In this document: positions 22,101 through 33,674 of the stretch, piece after piece
Layout of the letters: every line of letters starts with the position of its first letter
Position numbering within the stretch: position 1 is the first letter of the stretch
NCBI GenBank assembly: GCA_948567375.1
Contig: OX419761.1
Span: forward strand, 29,576,501-29,640,500
Direction of reading: 5' to 3'
DNA: 64,000 nucleotides
From: Lunularia cruciata
Taxonomy: Eukaryota > Streptophyta > Marchantiopsida > Lunulariales > Lunulariaceae
The notes under the pieces: generated by a model
Database searches by the model: none
Told to the model about the DNA's origin: nothing
The model's input: only the letters and a program-made list of their open reading frames with translations
Made by a program: the position numbers and the translations under genes

Positions 22101-24250
22101 TAGTGATAATTCATTATTTCTAATTAGCGGTCAATTGTTACGACCCCAAGTTTTGCTACTTGTGTGAAATAAATAATCATAGTTAAGAACTAATAAAATA
22201 TTTTCCTTCTCAAGAGCCGATCACATCTCTTCCCTCCCAAGAGAATCCCACATTTCTCTAAAAGGTAGACGTACTCTGATCAATGCATTATGTCCATTGC
22301 AACATGGAACAAAGTGAGAGGAGAATCAATTTCAAACTTCTTTGACTATTGCAAAGTGCAAACATCAAGCTTGAGCATTGTGAGCATTTGCTATAAAACC
22401 TCCTATTGAGGTGATGCAAGAGATTAAATCTCAAATCCAAAGGTTCAATTATGAGAATCCAATGGACATCAATTCTTGCTCAACCACTTGGGGAAAGGGA
22501 AGTTGCATATATTCCTAATAGTGACAATATTGTAAACTCCATTGTGATTGAGCAAGGCATTGTTGAGGGAGATAGAGATGAAGGTGATAGAGAAGATCAA
22601 GATGGCACAAAAAGATAGAAATAATCAAGCCACAAGAAGTAATAGATCTATTAAATAGATGCAAGGTGTTTCTCTTACAGTAGACAAGAGCTCACACAAT
22701 GAACTTGAAGAAAGTGCATATTTCATTTCAATTGCTTAAAATATGCAATGATCCACTAAGACATACCACTTTTTAAATTCTTTCTTTTAAATTCATGAAT
22801 GTGCTTCATTTTGTAATATTTATATTCTTGATAGTCTCTCATACATTATGTTTCCTGCCATATGCTTCATATAAATTATCTTCATCTAATATGTTGTTCT
22901 TGTAAAATCATTTGTAGCTTCTTCACATTGTTTTTTGTTATAATTTATTCTACAAAGTGACTCTAGATCAAAAGCTTGTGATCCTTGTCCACCTTGTATT
23001 ATTTCCAAGGCATTGAAGTTGATAAATCTATTATCTAGCTCAAAGTACAATATCTTCTATCAATTTGTTGCACTTGACCATAAGAGCTCATAAATTTTGA
23101 TTCATGTTGTATTATTTTATATGTACAACCAATACATTCTTAGGACTAAGAAATAATATAATAATATAAAATTAGGATTTTTTTAATTTTAGCCTTTGGT
23201 CCCAAGGTTAGATATGGAAAAAATTATTAATCTAGAGATTTTATTATTTTAGAAGAGTTTATAGGGATTGACTAAGAGTTTATAGGGATTGACCATATTT
23301 TATCCATTTTTTAACTAAGTTCTACAACTTCATACAAGCCGCCTCAAGTGAAGTAAAACCTTGAAATTGCTAATCAGATCTTTTTTCACTAAACTCAAAG
23401 AATTGATTGATCTTAAGAAGTCAAAAAGATGTTGTAACCTTAGAACTACACCAAAGTACTACAAAGCTAAATATCAATGAATATTTTTTAAATATCAAGA
23501 TACTATCCTAAAATCTAATCATTATTCCATGCATGGATAATAATGTAATATATAAGACAAAAATAACTAACTCATAAGTCAAAGAATTCACCTATATGTC
23601 TTATCAACTATCTTAACATATCCTTTGGGTTAATCAACTTCTTTTCTCATTTATCTTTGTGAATGTCCACCCTTCCAGTTATCTCGACTTTCTCATGATC
23701 TATCACCATGAATTCTTGGCTCATCATAGCTTTGAGTTTGGAAATTCCATATATATTCTTAAAAACAACTAGCATTTCATGAAAATATGAATAAAAGCAA
23801 TGTACCAACATAATTTATACTTCTGTACATCCTTCACCTAAATATAATAGTTTTAATCACTACAAATAACACTGATTTTTGTCATAAGAGAATCAAATCA
23901 AAATTACTATTGTTGTTCATTGTTCAACAATCCATATAAAGGTTTTAACATTGATGTACCTTGCATGGATCTGCTTTGACAACATGCTCATGATGATGCA
24001 GTATATGATATTTAATCAAGAAAAATATGGAGAGTGAAGTTCACACATCAATTTGATCTAACACAAGATCAAAATATACAATAATAGCTAGCAAAGCATA
24101 AACAATGATGAGCTTAAGAATTGGCAAGAAAAATTATGTTTAGTCCAACTCCACTTCCGCCATAGAAAAGTTATAGAAAAGATGTGGTCTTTGCTTGTGA
24201 ATCATCTTGTTGCATAATTGAAACTCCTCAAATCTTACATCTAAACTTGC
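19115..24250. other. AT-rich stretch with no gene recognised
   Basis: Long AT-rich tracts (for example 21100-21260 and 21660-21800), very few CpG and no reading frame above about 90 codons with a recognisable motif. Some pieces around 22280-22700 read like old retroelement coding sequence, but I cannot place them in a family. Confidence 0.5.
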
Positions 24251-26240
24251 AACTTGCAAACTTCAAGATCCCATAACCGATATCCAAGTTATAGCCAAAG
24301 AAAATACATTTTTGGGACTTGGGATCCAACTTTGTCTTATATTCTTTAGAGTACAAGCACAAGCAAGCCCACCAAGGCTTTTACCATTAAATAATCCACA
24401 AGTCTTCCATTTCACAATTCAATATTTGAATTCTAATGATATTATGAGGAAATATATTAACCAAGAAAACCTTGAATAGTTCTCAATTTGTCTAAAAATG
24501 CTTCAAATAAGTGCTTGCTAAGCATACTATTTACTTTCTCAACCAAAATCTTATTTAAATTATTTTGCAACTTCATCATATAGGATACCTTTTTGACAAA
24601 TCCTTATGATCCACAAAACTCATCAAACTAATTAGATCTGTATTTACCACCATTGTAAATCAAAATCAATGTCTATTTACCACCATTCACCTTTTGCTTG
24701 ATTTACACCTCTACCCAAATTTTCCACATCTTGAAAAGCTCAAATATCTTTGATCATATCCCATAAAATAGATCAAAAATATGAATAATCATCCACAAAA
24801 GTCACAAAGAACTTCGTGATTGACTTTGTGGAGTTGTTCTCCAAATGTCATCATGAACACACACTCTAGAATCCAATCAAAGTTTTTATCTAAAGCTAAA
24901 AGTTAACTTTCTTTTGCTTAAAAATGCAATGTTCATTGAACTCCAAAGTAAAACTATTTTACTCTTCTAAGTAGATTATGTTAGGAGAGCACATGCAAAT
25001 ATATTTCACTCATGTGGTCTAATTCCTTATGCCACAACTAAAGAAGATCAACTTCTCAATTCTTCCCTGCATGTACTGCACATATCATTATATCCCATAA
25101 AGATTAGCAAGATTGCAAGTATTCAACATTTTAACTAGAAGTCTCTTCCTTCTAAAAGCTTGAATTGTTACACCTTATGCCATAAGGTTACAATAAAAAT
25201 TCTCCTAAACAAAAAAGAAATGAGGTTTTTCTATGAAGTTGGACTATTTTGTATATGTGTTAAATTTTTAACCAAATAATTAGATATAATAATATTTAAA
25301 AAATTAATCCCAAAGGCTTTATACAGAGAATAATCTGCAAGAAATAAAATTTCACTATTCTAACTAACTTAGCCATGGAAAAAATTTCTATATGCACACA
25401 TGAATAAAAAATCAAGAGTCAAAAAATCATTGGATCTTAACTCTAACCCAATTCTCAAAACATTATCCTCATCCTCTATAACTATGGATGAATGTGAAAC
25501 TTCCAAAGATAAAGAAGAAGGTTTGGATTTGTTGCTACTAGATGAAAGATGTTGACATTTCTTCTTAAGTGATCAATGGTACCATAGTGCTAACATGCAA
25601 CCTTCTTTTTAATTTCTTTGGTCTGGACTTGGACTTACTCTTGCTATGATCATCCCATTTAATGAATGGCTTTTAAAAAATAATGCAAAGGAAATCTTGA
25701 GTCACATGCAAAAGACCCCAGACTTGAAGAGAGACTGCTTAATGGGTCCTTTGATTGTTAAAGCATAATTGTTACCATTGGCTTGATGGATATGCTTTTG
25801 AAGTTCATTTCATTTAAAATTAGCCTTTCTATTATCAATTTTGAGAGTATGTTTGCCATAATAGATGGTTGTGGGAAAAGGTTTATGCATCTTCAGATGG
25901 CAACCCAAAAAGTGCATCACATAATGTAATTTGTCCACTATAATTCTAACACAAGAAAGATCATGTATTATCTTAGCAAACTTGCTCAAGGTATTTCAAT
26001 GCTACACTTTTTGGCATCTTCAAATTGAACAACTATTGCATAAAGTAGATCTGACTAGATGTTGAATTAAAGAAATAAGTGTTTTCAACTTCTTTTACAA
26101 CTGCACATTGAAGTCCCATCATATATGACTTGAACCAAAATGCCATCACTGAAGTGAAGCTTAGTAATAAAGTATGCTTGACTATATATGTACTTTCATT
26201 CTTTTGATGAAATATCATCCTTTTGGTCTCCAATGTATCC
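24250..26240 (-). mobile_element. Decayed Ty1/copia fragment, minus strand
   Basis: Near 24740-24830 the minus strand reads roughly FVTFVDDYSYF in shifting frames, as at the second Asp region of copia integrase, followed by residues matching the downstream core (24550-24700). Near 25560-25620 is a gag zinc-knuckle remnant (YGTIDHLRR context), upstream on the same strand as copia order requires. The frame at 26033-26233 (METKRMIFHQKNEST) fits a gag position. No LTRs were found. It is strongly AT-shifted and dead. Confidence 0.5.
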
Positions 26241-27039
26241 TCTAATCAAGCTTGCTTTAGCATGTTTCATATTTTTTGACTCATAGACTTAAGTTCTCTT
26301 CTCATCTAATAATCCAAATAAAACTTAATTGCAACCTTTTTGCACACCTTGGTGAACTTGTGAAATGTCTTTGCTAATGAAGGATGACTGTAGAACATCT
26401 CATTATTGGACCAATGGACATCCAAACACTAGAAGTTGAATCAAATAATACTAAAGATTGGATCTTCTAGTTTTTTATTCCCTTTTAGGATTATACCATA
26501 TTAAATCTTTGGCTCACACAACTACCCAAAAACTGATTAGAAAATCAGCAATTATTGCACACTTTCTCCACCAATAGGAAAAAACAAAAGCTTTCTATAG
26601 CAATCAAGTAAAACTTACCATCTTTGAGGGAACACACTTTGATCACTTTTTTAGACTCAAGATCACAAGTAATTACATACATAAGTCAACATGCCTACAA
26701 AAAAGGTCACTTAATCAAATACAAAAGGCTCATACAACTTTACTACACAAAGAGATCAACATATAGAGCTTCACTCAACCAACATCACCTCAATAGCTCA
26801 AGCTCTCTTACTCTTAAAGTCTCTAGCTCTCTAACCATAAATAAGTACAAGCATTCACAAACACTACTCAAGATCAAATCCTAGAGGTGTAGTGACTAAA
26901 TCTTATCTCCAAATCTCTAGCCTTAAAATCTAGAACCTTTTAGAGTTTAACTTTCAAGTATGAAACTAAAATCTACAATAATATTTTATAATAGAATCAC
27001 CCTAAATTCAAGAGGAAGGAGTTGGCCATTATATTGGTT

Positions 27040-28672
27040 GCAGGGAAATGGAATCATTTGGGAGTTTGAATTTGAGATAGACCATAAACCTTTTGTGTAT
27101 AAGGGAATATAGAATGAGCTATCTAAACAAAAGTCCAATGGGTTGAGTAGTGGTAATAGTTCAACTTGTAAATTGTATATGTAAAGGAGAAAAAGTAACT
27201 TTTAGATGCCTTGACCCATACTACAACTAAACAATATCAATAGAAGTGAAGATTCACTCTACATGGTAGAAGACACTAACTCAAATAAAAAATGATGATG
27301 AAGTAAGTAATGACATATAGTAGTCCAACCATTCCACTTAAATTTTATGACTTGGTTTTCAAAAAAGTGAGATTTTAGGTCATAAAATATCCAAATCTAC
27401 TCATAGCAATGGTATGTTAAAGTCATGAACAATTTTTGTTGGTCATATTTGGGCAAAGAAGATAATTTAACATTATAATAGATCAAAATTTGGGAGAAGA
27501 GTTGGCTATGCATAAGAGGAATGGTTTTACATATCAACACAATAAACTTAGAAATAAAAAACTTGTAGGTGTATTACAACCTTATTATTCAACAACAATA
27601 AGAACCAATGACTTTAGACCTAGTTTTTTAGTTATCTTGTACATCTATCAACTTTGAGTCCATGGTTATCATTGTGAATAGACTTAGTAAGATGATTTAT
27701 ATGAATAGTAAAATCAAGGTTATTATTGTCCTAGAGTTTACATATATCTGTGTATATACCATATTCTCACAACATGGCCTTTCTAAAGTACTCATCACCA
27801 CTAGAGGAACTCGGCTTAGAAATATTTTTTGCAGAACTTTTTTGGATTTAAAAAATGAAGTTATTTGTATCCATTGCTTATTACTCTCATAGTGACAAGC
27901 AAAGAAAGAAAATAATATATTGAGGATATATTGCAAAAAAGTATTTTCTTGAACCAAGAGGCATGAGAGACCTTACTATCTCTTGTAAAGTCTTTACACA
28001 AGAGCTTTACGAAAGCATCTATCAAAGTTCCACCCATTTACTTGATGTATGATTACATCATACTACAATTCCTTCCTTTACCAGAATAGAGAAAGCATAT
28101 GACAATACCAATAAACATGATATAGTTAAAGAATTTATGTGCCAAATCAATCAAAGAGTTCAACATGCAAAATAGAAATTGCTCATTGCATAAAATTGAC
28201 AAAGCAACATGCTTACATCCATAAGCATGATATAGAATTCAAGGTGTAAGATCAAGTATTGCTATTCATTTACAAGTTTATCTTGAGTTGGCACACAAAA
28301 GAGTAGTTTATCATACATTGATTTATTCCTCATCAAAAGGTTAGTTTATGATATTTTTTTGCTTTGAGTTGTTATCTCATTTGAAATAAGATTATATTTT
28401 GTGCATATTTCTTAAAGCAATAAGAGCCTCATGCATCATAATCTACAAATGTGCATCAACCATTATCATTATCTCCATTGAAAGAAAGCCATTAGGAGTT
28501 TTAGATCAAGAAGTAGACATGTGGATGTCACCGTCCAAAGATATACAAAGATTGAATATATGTTTCAATGAGAAGGATATCTCTTATATGAAATGACATT
28601 TGAATCTTCAACTCACCTTGATAATCATAGCTGTAGAGTTTGAACAACTAGTTGTGGCTTAAAAAGGAGGGA
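27040..28672 (+). mobile_element. Decayed Ty3/gypsy pol 3' end, plus strand
   Basis: The RNase H end reads EFEIDHKPFVYKGIQNELS (about 27065-27125). The integrase core is at 27655-27900: MVIIVNRLSKMIYM, then FSQHGLSKVLITTRGTRL, where the second catalytic Asp is Thr. A polypurine tract (AAAAAGGAGGGA) at about 28660-28671 marks the element end; an LTR should begin near 28672 (TTATAATCC), but its far end is not identifiable. It is too mutated to function. Confidence 0.65.
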
Positions 28673-29300
28673 TTTATAATCCAATTTTTTAAAGTCTAAA
28701 CTAAAGTTAGAGCTCTCATCTAATCAAGGATATTTACTAGTAAAGTAGTTAGTGAAAAGTTGTAGCTGAACTTAAAGATAGACTTTTAAGGGAAGTTTGG
28801 AGTAACTTATAAGGGAAGTTAGACATAAACTTCTAGATGAAGTCAAGTATTTTGGTAAGTGAAAGTAAGTATAGTTTGTCAAGACTTGTAATGAAGTCTT
28901 TGAGCTGTATGTTACTTTTTGTTTATCCTACATTTTCATATCACCATTTGCACTAGGATAATGATTGGCCTTTGTGATAACAATTTTATATATGAAGAAG
29001 ATAACGTGACTTTGATGCACATTTTACAAGTTACAACATGTGAAGAAATATAAATATAAAAAAATAATATTTTTTCCAACGTTTATATGGTAAGTTTTTT
29101 TCTTTATGCATCTATCATCATTTCCAACCTATTTCATATATATCATTAGGACATTTTATCTTCAAAATCACAAGATGATAATCACAAATTTCATACTCAA
29201 ATTTGTATTTTACAAATATATTTAAATAAATATATTTGTAAATAAATCTGGATAACTTACTATAAAGATTTATTACATCTTTACTACGAGGTATAATGAA
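28673..29300 (+). repeat. Presumed LTR remnant after the 27-28.7 kb gypsy fragment
   Basis: It follows a polypurine tract and is non-coding and AT-rich, as expected for an LTR. No matching partner copy occurs in the window, so its end is arbitrary. Confidence 0.3.
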
Positions 29301-29759
29301 GGAAATTAGCTATCCCCTACACTTCCATTCCTACACGAAAAGAATCTAAAGGGATGGAAAAGTTTACCCGGGAGCTTAATATACTTGTGCAATAAACATC
29401 ATTCCGCTCTTATAATCTATCTCCAAAAAAGAAATAATTTTTCTTTGCATTAGATCTGGACAAAATGCCGGTCATGCTTAAATGAGAGAGCAAAGATTTG
29501 TAACCCGGATAACATGATCTTGAGATTACATCTCACAATTCTTGGGTTTCTTACATATTTATGTTCAAATCGTTTTTCTCATTATTTTAGGTTTACAAGG
29601 CCGCGCCATTTTCTTCCTTCTTTGAGTCATGGCTACAAGCAGCCGGTCTCGTCCAGCTCATCATTCTCACGTTCCCTGGAGTGTCTTATATTTTATAATA
29701 CCACTCCTAATTCTGGAAAATCTCCCGTCTTAATCTAATAAGTCTTATTTCTGTTTTAG

Positions 29760-29818
29760 GGCGGGGGAGTACGATGATGCAACGAAGGAGTGTCTAGATT
29801 GGGCGCGGGCCGCAGTAT
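29760..29818 (+). other. Possible terminal exon or captured gene fragment
   Basis: After a pyrimidine-rich TTTCTGTTTTAG acceptor-like site, one frame reads AGEYDDATKECLDWARAAV and then a TAG stop. Composition is GC-rich and codon-like, unlike the flanks. No upstream exon was found and the family is not recognised. It may be chance. Confidence 0.25.
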
Positions 29819-30778
29819 AGTTATTTATTTATTTCCTAATTAATAAATATTAAATTAATAAAATAAATAAATCTCGGGTATATCCGCTAACAGCTGGGGT
29901 ACCACCATATGGTACCAACCTAGCTAGATCTAGTCTTCATTTATTCTCCAGAAGTCAGTAGGCGGCGACAGCGCGACAGAACAGGCGCGGTCTATGATGG
30001 CAGCAGGATATGTGTGGGTCCATCCTTCGGAAGCAACCGGCAAGTAGAGTAAGTTCGACTGGCTGGGAAGGAGCAAACCGGGCGAGGAAGGTAAGCTCGG
30101 GGTGAAATGCGTGGGGGAAACTTCCGAGGCAGGGACAGGGACAAACAAATTTCCCTGTGAATGTGTGTAACTTACCGGGTGCGTTGGTTACGGTCCTTAT
30201 TGTAGCTATTTCAGCTGTAATATCTGAACATTATTTATTTATTTTGGGCTTATCAGCTTCCTCCATCAACGCGTCTTCTTGACGGGAGCGTTGAAGACAC
30301 TTTGGCGTGCCACTTTCTTATCTTTCTTACGTTTTATGGTCAACGTTCTTTAGTGCAATCCTTTTTAATATCTGATTGGATATATTCGCTTTTCATGATT
30401 TATGTATCTGTTACTATGCAAATAAGCTCACTACCAATACATGGATATGATAGCGAAGTCTCATTTCCCACCCTTGATATGAGCTGAGCTGGATCTATTA
30501 AACTTTCTAGGTATGGTGGAGCCCTTTTCTTAATTTATTTAATCATTTAATTCACTATTATTCAATATAGTGATTTGTCTGTTTATATAATACTGTTATT
30601 TAGTCTACGTATCCAGCTAATATATGTATTTCAGACCTAGGTTGAAGTAGTAATATAAGATCGGAATAGAGTAGGGTACAGGATTAACTCTTGGAGTGAA
30701 TCAAGAGCAATAAATGAAAATCAAATACAGGACAATGGAGTAAATCAATAAATGATAACACAAGCACTCAGAACTTAC

Positions 30779-30842
30779 CTAATATACGACGAGCATAGAT
30801 AAAAGAATGTCCATACTCTGCCTTTCTATCAGCTACTTTCAT
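30779..30842 (-). other. Candidate minus-strand exon with a consensus splice donor
   Basis: From an ATG at 30842 the minus strand reads MKVADRKAEYGHSFIYARRIL and then meets AG|GTAAGT, a consensus plant donor, at 30779/30778. The peptide looks protein-like, but I recognise no family and cannot find the next exon. The frame is open upstream for only nine more codons. Confidence 0.3.
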
Positions 30843-31407
30843 AGGAGGAACACCGTTTAAGGTCGTTAATTAGAAGGAATAGAAGAAAACAATACATCTT
30901 TTCCGAACGATGTCGTACCTCTTTCGATACATTAATATCTTCAACGCATCTTGTCGAGAAATGGACCATTCGATTTCAAAAATCTTCATTCTACAGCATT
31001 TTCAATTTAGTTTTACTATAGCCTTGTGTGGAAGGGAGATGCATTGGTGTCGATTCATGTATGTGTAATATGAATCATGGTCACTCTCCATTAACTTATC
31101 ACTTAGACATGGAAGGTCTATTTCCAAGGCTCGGTAACTAGATATCGGTATCTATCTCTTGTCTTCCGAGTAGTTAATTAACTAATTTACAGATTTAACG
31201 TATACCAAGGACAAGTAAAGCAAAGCCAGAGAGATAAGCAGAATGTATATAGCAAACGATATAAATAGTGCTATCGTATCTGACTTTTAAGCCACTAAGT
31301 AGTTGATATCTGCTGTAGAGAGTTTCTTCATATAATAAATATGTTATTTTCATTACTGGTTCAAATCTGGATTCTTATTACACAATTTGTCATATCACAA
31401 TCTAAAG

Positions 31408-31515
31408 GATGACGGCGTAGGATAACCAGAAGGATGGAAAGACCCCATCAAACTGTATAAGGATAAAACACGAGGGGTAAGATGGGTGCTAAGCCCCAAT
31501 ACCATAGTTCATATC
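31408..31515 (+). repeat. Dispersed repeat, copy 2 (partner at 2732-2835)
   Basis: Collinear with 2732-2835. It keeps CpG bases (GACGGCGTAG, ACACGAGG) where the retroelement-region copy has lost most of them. Confidence 0.45.
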
Positions 31516-31833
31516 TCATAACATGATGTACATGGAGAATCTAATTTCTTTATAATTTTGGACAGGGTCCATTAAGATTAGATTATGAGTTTCTTAATAA
31601 TGATTTTACTCAGGCGTTTCTTCACCTTACAGTCATTAAGCGATGCAAGAAAATAGATCGTTGTTTCTATCGAAATACATTCAATCTCCAAATAATGAGA
31701 TACTTCGTGCTTTTGTATAACAAAGTACCCACAATTATTGGACCTCTTTGAAAGTCCATATTCTTTTCCTTTATTACTAACTATTTCCTGGTCATTTTTG
31801 ACGGGTAAACTTCAGCTTCAGTTCTCACTTCAT

Positions 31834-31973
31834 GGCAAGCAGGCTAGCGAGAAGTAGTGGCCAAAGGAGGTAGATACGGCGTAGGTGCTGTTATAAATGC
31901 CCAATCAGAAGGCTACGTGCTCTTTTCTCGTCGAACCTTTGCATACGATATTCTGCGCGTGCAAGAATCTGCG
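31834..31973 (+). other. Candidate 5' exon upstream of the SLBP gene
   Basis: An ATG at 31832-31834 opens only 13 codons before a TAG. A second frame is open from about 31857 to the consensus donor GCG|GTAAGTG at 31973/31974. It could be a 5' untranslated exon of the downstream SLBP gene, with its intron ending near TGCGTTGCAG at 33253-33262, or part of another transcript. Sequence alone cannot decide. Confidence 0.3.
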
Positions 31974-33674
31974 GTAAGTGAACAAGAGAGAGCGAGCTCT
32001 TTCCGCGGGCTCACTGAACTGAGAATTGATTTGTTGGAATGTGATCAATAGGCGAGATTTGTGTTCTTCGGGAAAGAATGAATGTTATAAGTTCCGACTT
32101 TTGCGATGTGTCCGTCTCGTGATATCTCTCGAGAAGACCAGGAGATGGACATGCATTTTATAGGTGCATACTCCGTTGATATTGCTCCTGCATGTAGTTG
32201 CAGTTGATTACGTATTGACAGTCTAACGGAGCGATATTCAGTTCTTCTGTGTCTAATTTTGGAGGGAAAAATAATTCGCTCCACATTTGACGAGAAAGGA
32301 AAATGTGTTGTATGCTTCTTGCACAAGAATTGTTGAGATCGTCACGGCTTGTGAAGTTGATGGAGTTCGAGTATCTAGGGGCCGACTCTGCTCCAGTTTA
32401 AGACTAGCACGGGAGGTTACAGCTTCAAGCTGTTGCTGCCAATTTACTTTTGCTCTGTTTGTTACTTTCCCGCCTTCGGTTCTTGAGACAAGTTAAAAAC
32501 ACTATTGCCAACCAGATCAGCCGGATAATTCCAAATCAATTGTGCAAACGACATTTGATCATGGAGCTTCTCTAGGAGCCCTGGCGAATTAGTATCTCGT
32601 ATCCGTCGCCCACATTTTACTTTCTGATGGAGGCACATGACAGAGAGCTAGTGTGGATACGCCTCAGTAGCTAAATTGCCCTGTCAGAAGTCCCAGATGT
32701 TACTGGAACATAGTCTTCGTTCTTGTCGTACATCAGCTTCCTCGATTCAGGAGATGACTGATGGTGATGATGATCAAATAATACGCTAAATTTCCGTTGC
32801 CTCCATCTTTGAATTGGCAGTATTGTAGTGAGCTATCTTTGCTCAACTCTAATTTGAATTGCTTCTAAGCAATTTGTTCTGTCTGCAAAATCTTTGATCT
32901 GAAACCATATCTTCATACACATATTATCTTGACCGCGTAAATTGCATAGTTATGTACTGCTTGTTTCTATTGTGTCACACATGTCATAGATCCGTCAGAT
33001 GTATATTTACATGAAAAGCAGTGCCTGCCGGAACAAAAGCAATACTCGGCTTCTTCGATCTGCAGCGAGTCTCGAAATCTACAATCGTTAGGACCTTAAT
33101 TAATACTAGCTCTTTCAGTGTTACAAGAGTTCACCTTCTTAAAGAAGTCACTGGCTTACAGATTGCTCAAATCCTGGAGCTATCTGTTCTCAATATGCGT
33201 TGCAACCAGGACTTACATTGTGTTTTCAGTGACCTGACCTGCCCTTTTTCTGGATGCGTTGCAGCTGGAGGTAGCGAACGCGAATCGCTCTGCATGATAT
33301 ACCTGCTGTTACCGGGAAACGGAGGTGTTGAAAGGAGGTCAAAGTATGACGAATCGCATCAATTAGACGAGAGTCTGATCATCGATGTGGGAGCTTTGAC
33401 GGTTCGTACTGCTCGAATGTAAGGTGAAGAAAAGGTGTACAACAATGACGTGGCTTCATGTTGCTCTCCAAGTTGAGCGGCAATCTCGAATGCTGATTGT
33501 TCTTGACGATTTTCTGGCTGATATTTCATGAGAAAGTGTGCAAGTGAATTCATGGGAGAAACATAATGGCAGATGAATCGAAAGTGTGATAACCAGGTGA
33601 ATATTTGTCTACGAGGGATTTCATCTTCTCGTTCGAAAAGCGAATGAGCGAGGCCCGACGACGACGACGAAGGG

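Larger units (their letters stand above)
29930..31800. other. Gene-island flank, low-copy looking, no confirmed gene
   Basis: CpG is frequent from about 29940 to 30150, resembling a promoter or first exon. The rest is AT-rich but keeps CpG. The only gene-like pieces are the minus-strand exon candidate at 30779-30842 and the dispersed repeat at 31408-31515. Confidence 0.4.

Noticed and set aside
31857-32051. A 64-codon frame treated as a gene
   Set aside because: It starts with GTG and reads through a consensus GTAAGTG donor. At most its first part is exonic.
33021-33422. A 133-codon frame upstream of SLBP
   Set aside because: No ATG start, no recognisable motif, and an internal acceptor-like site. 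More likely leader or intron.
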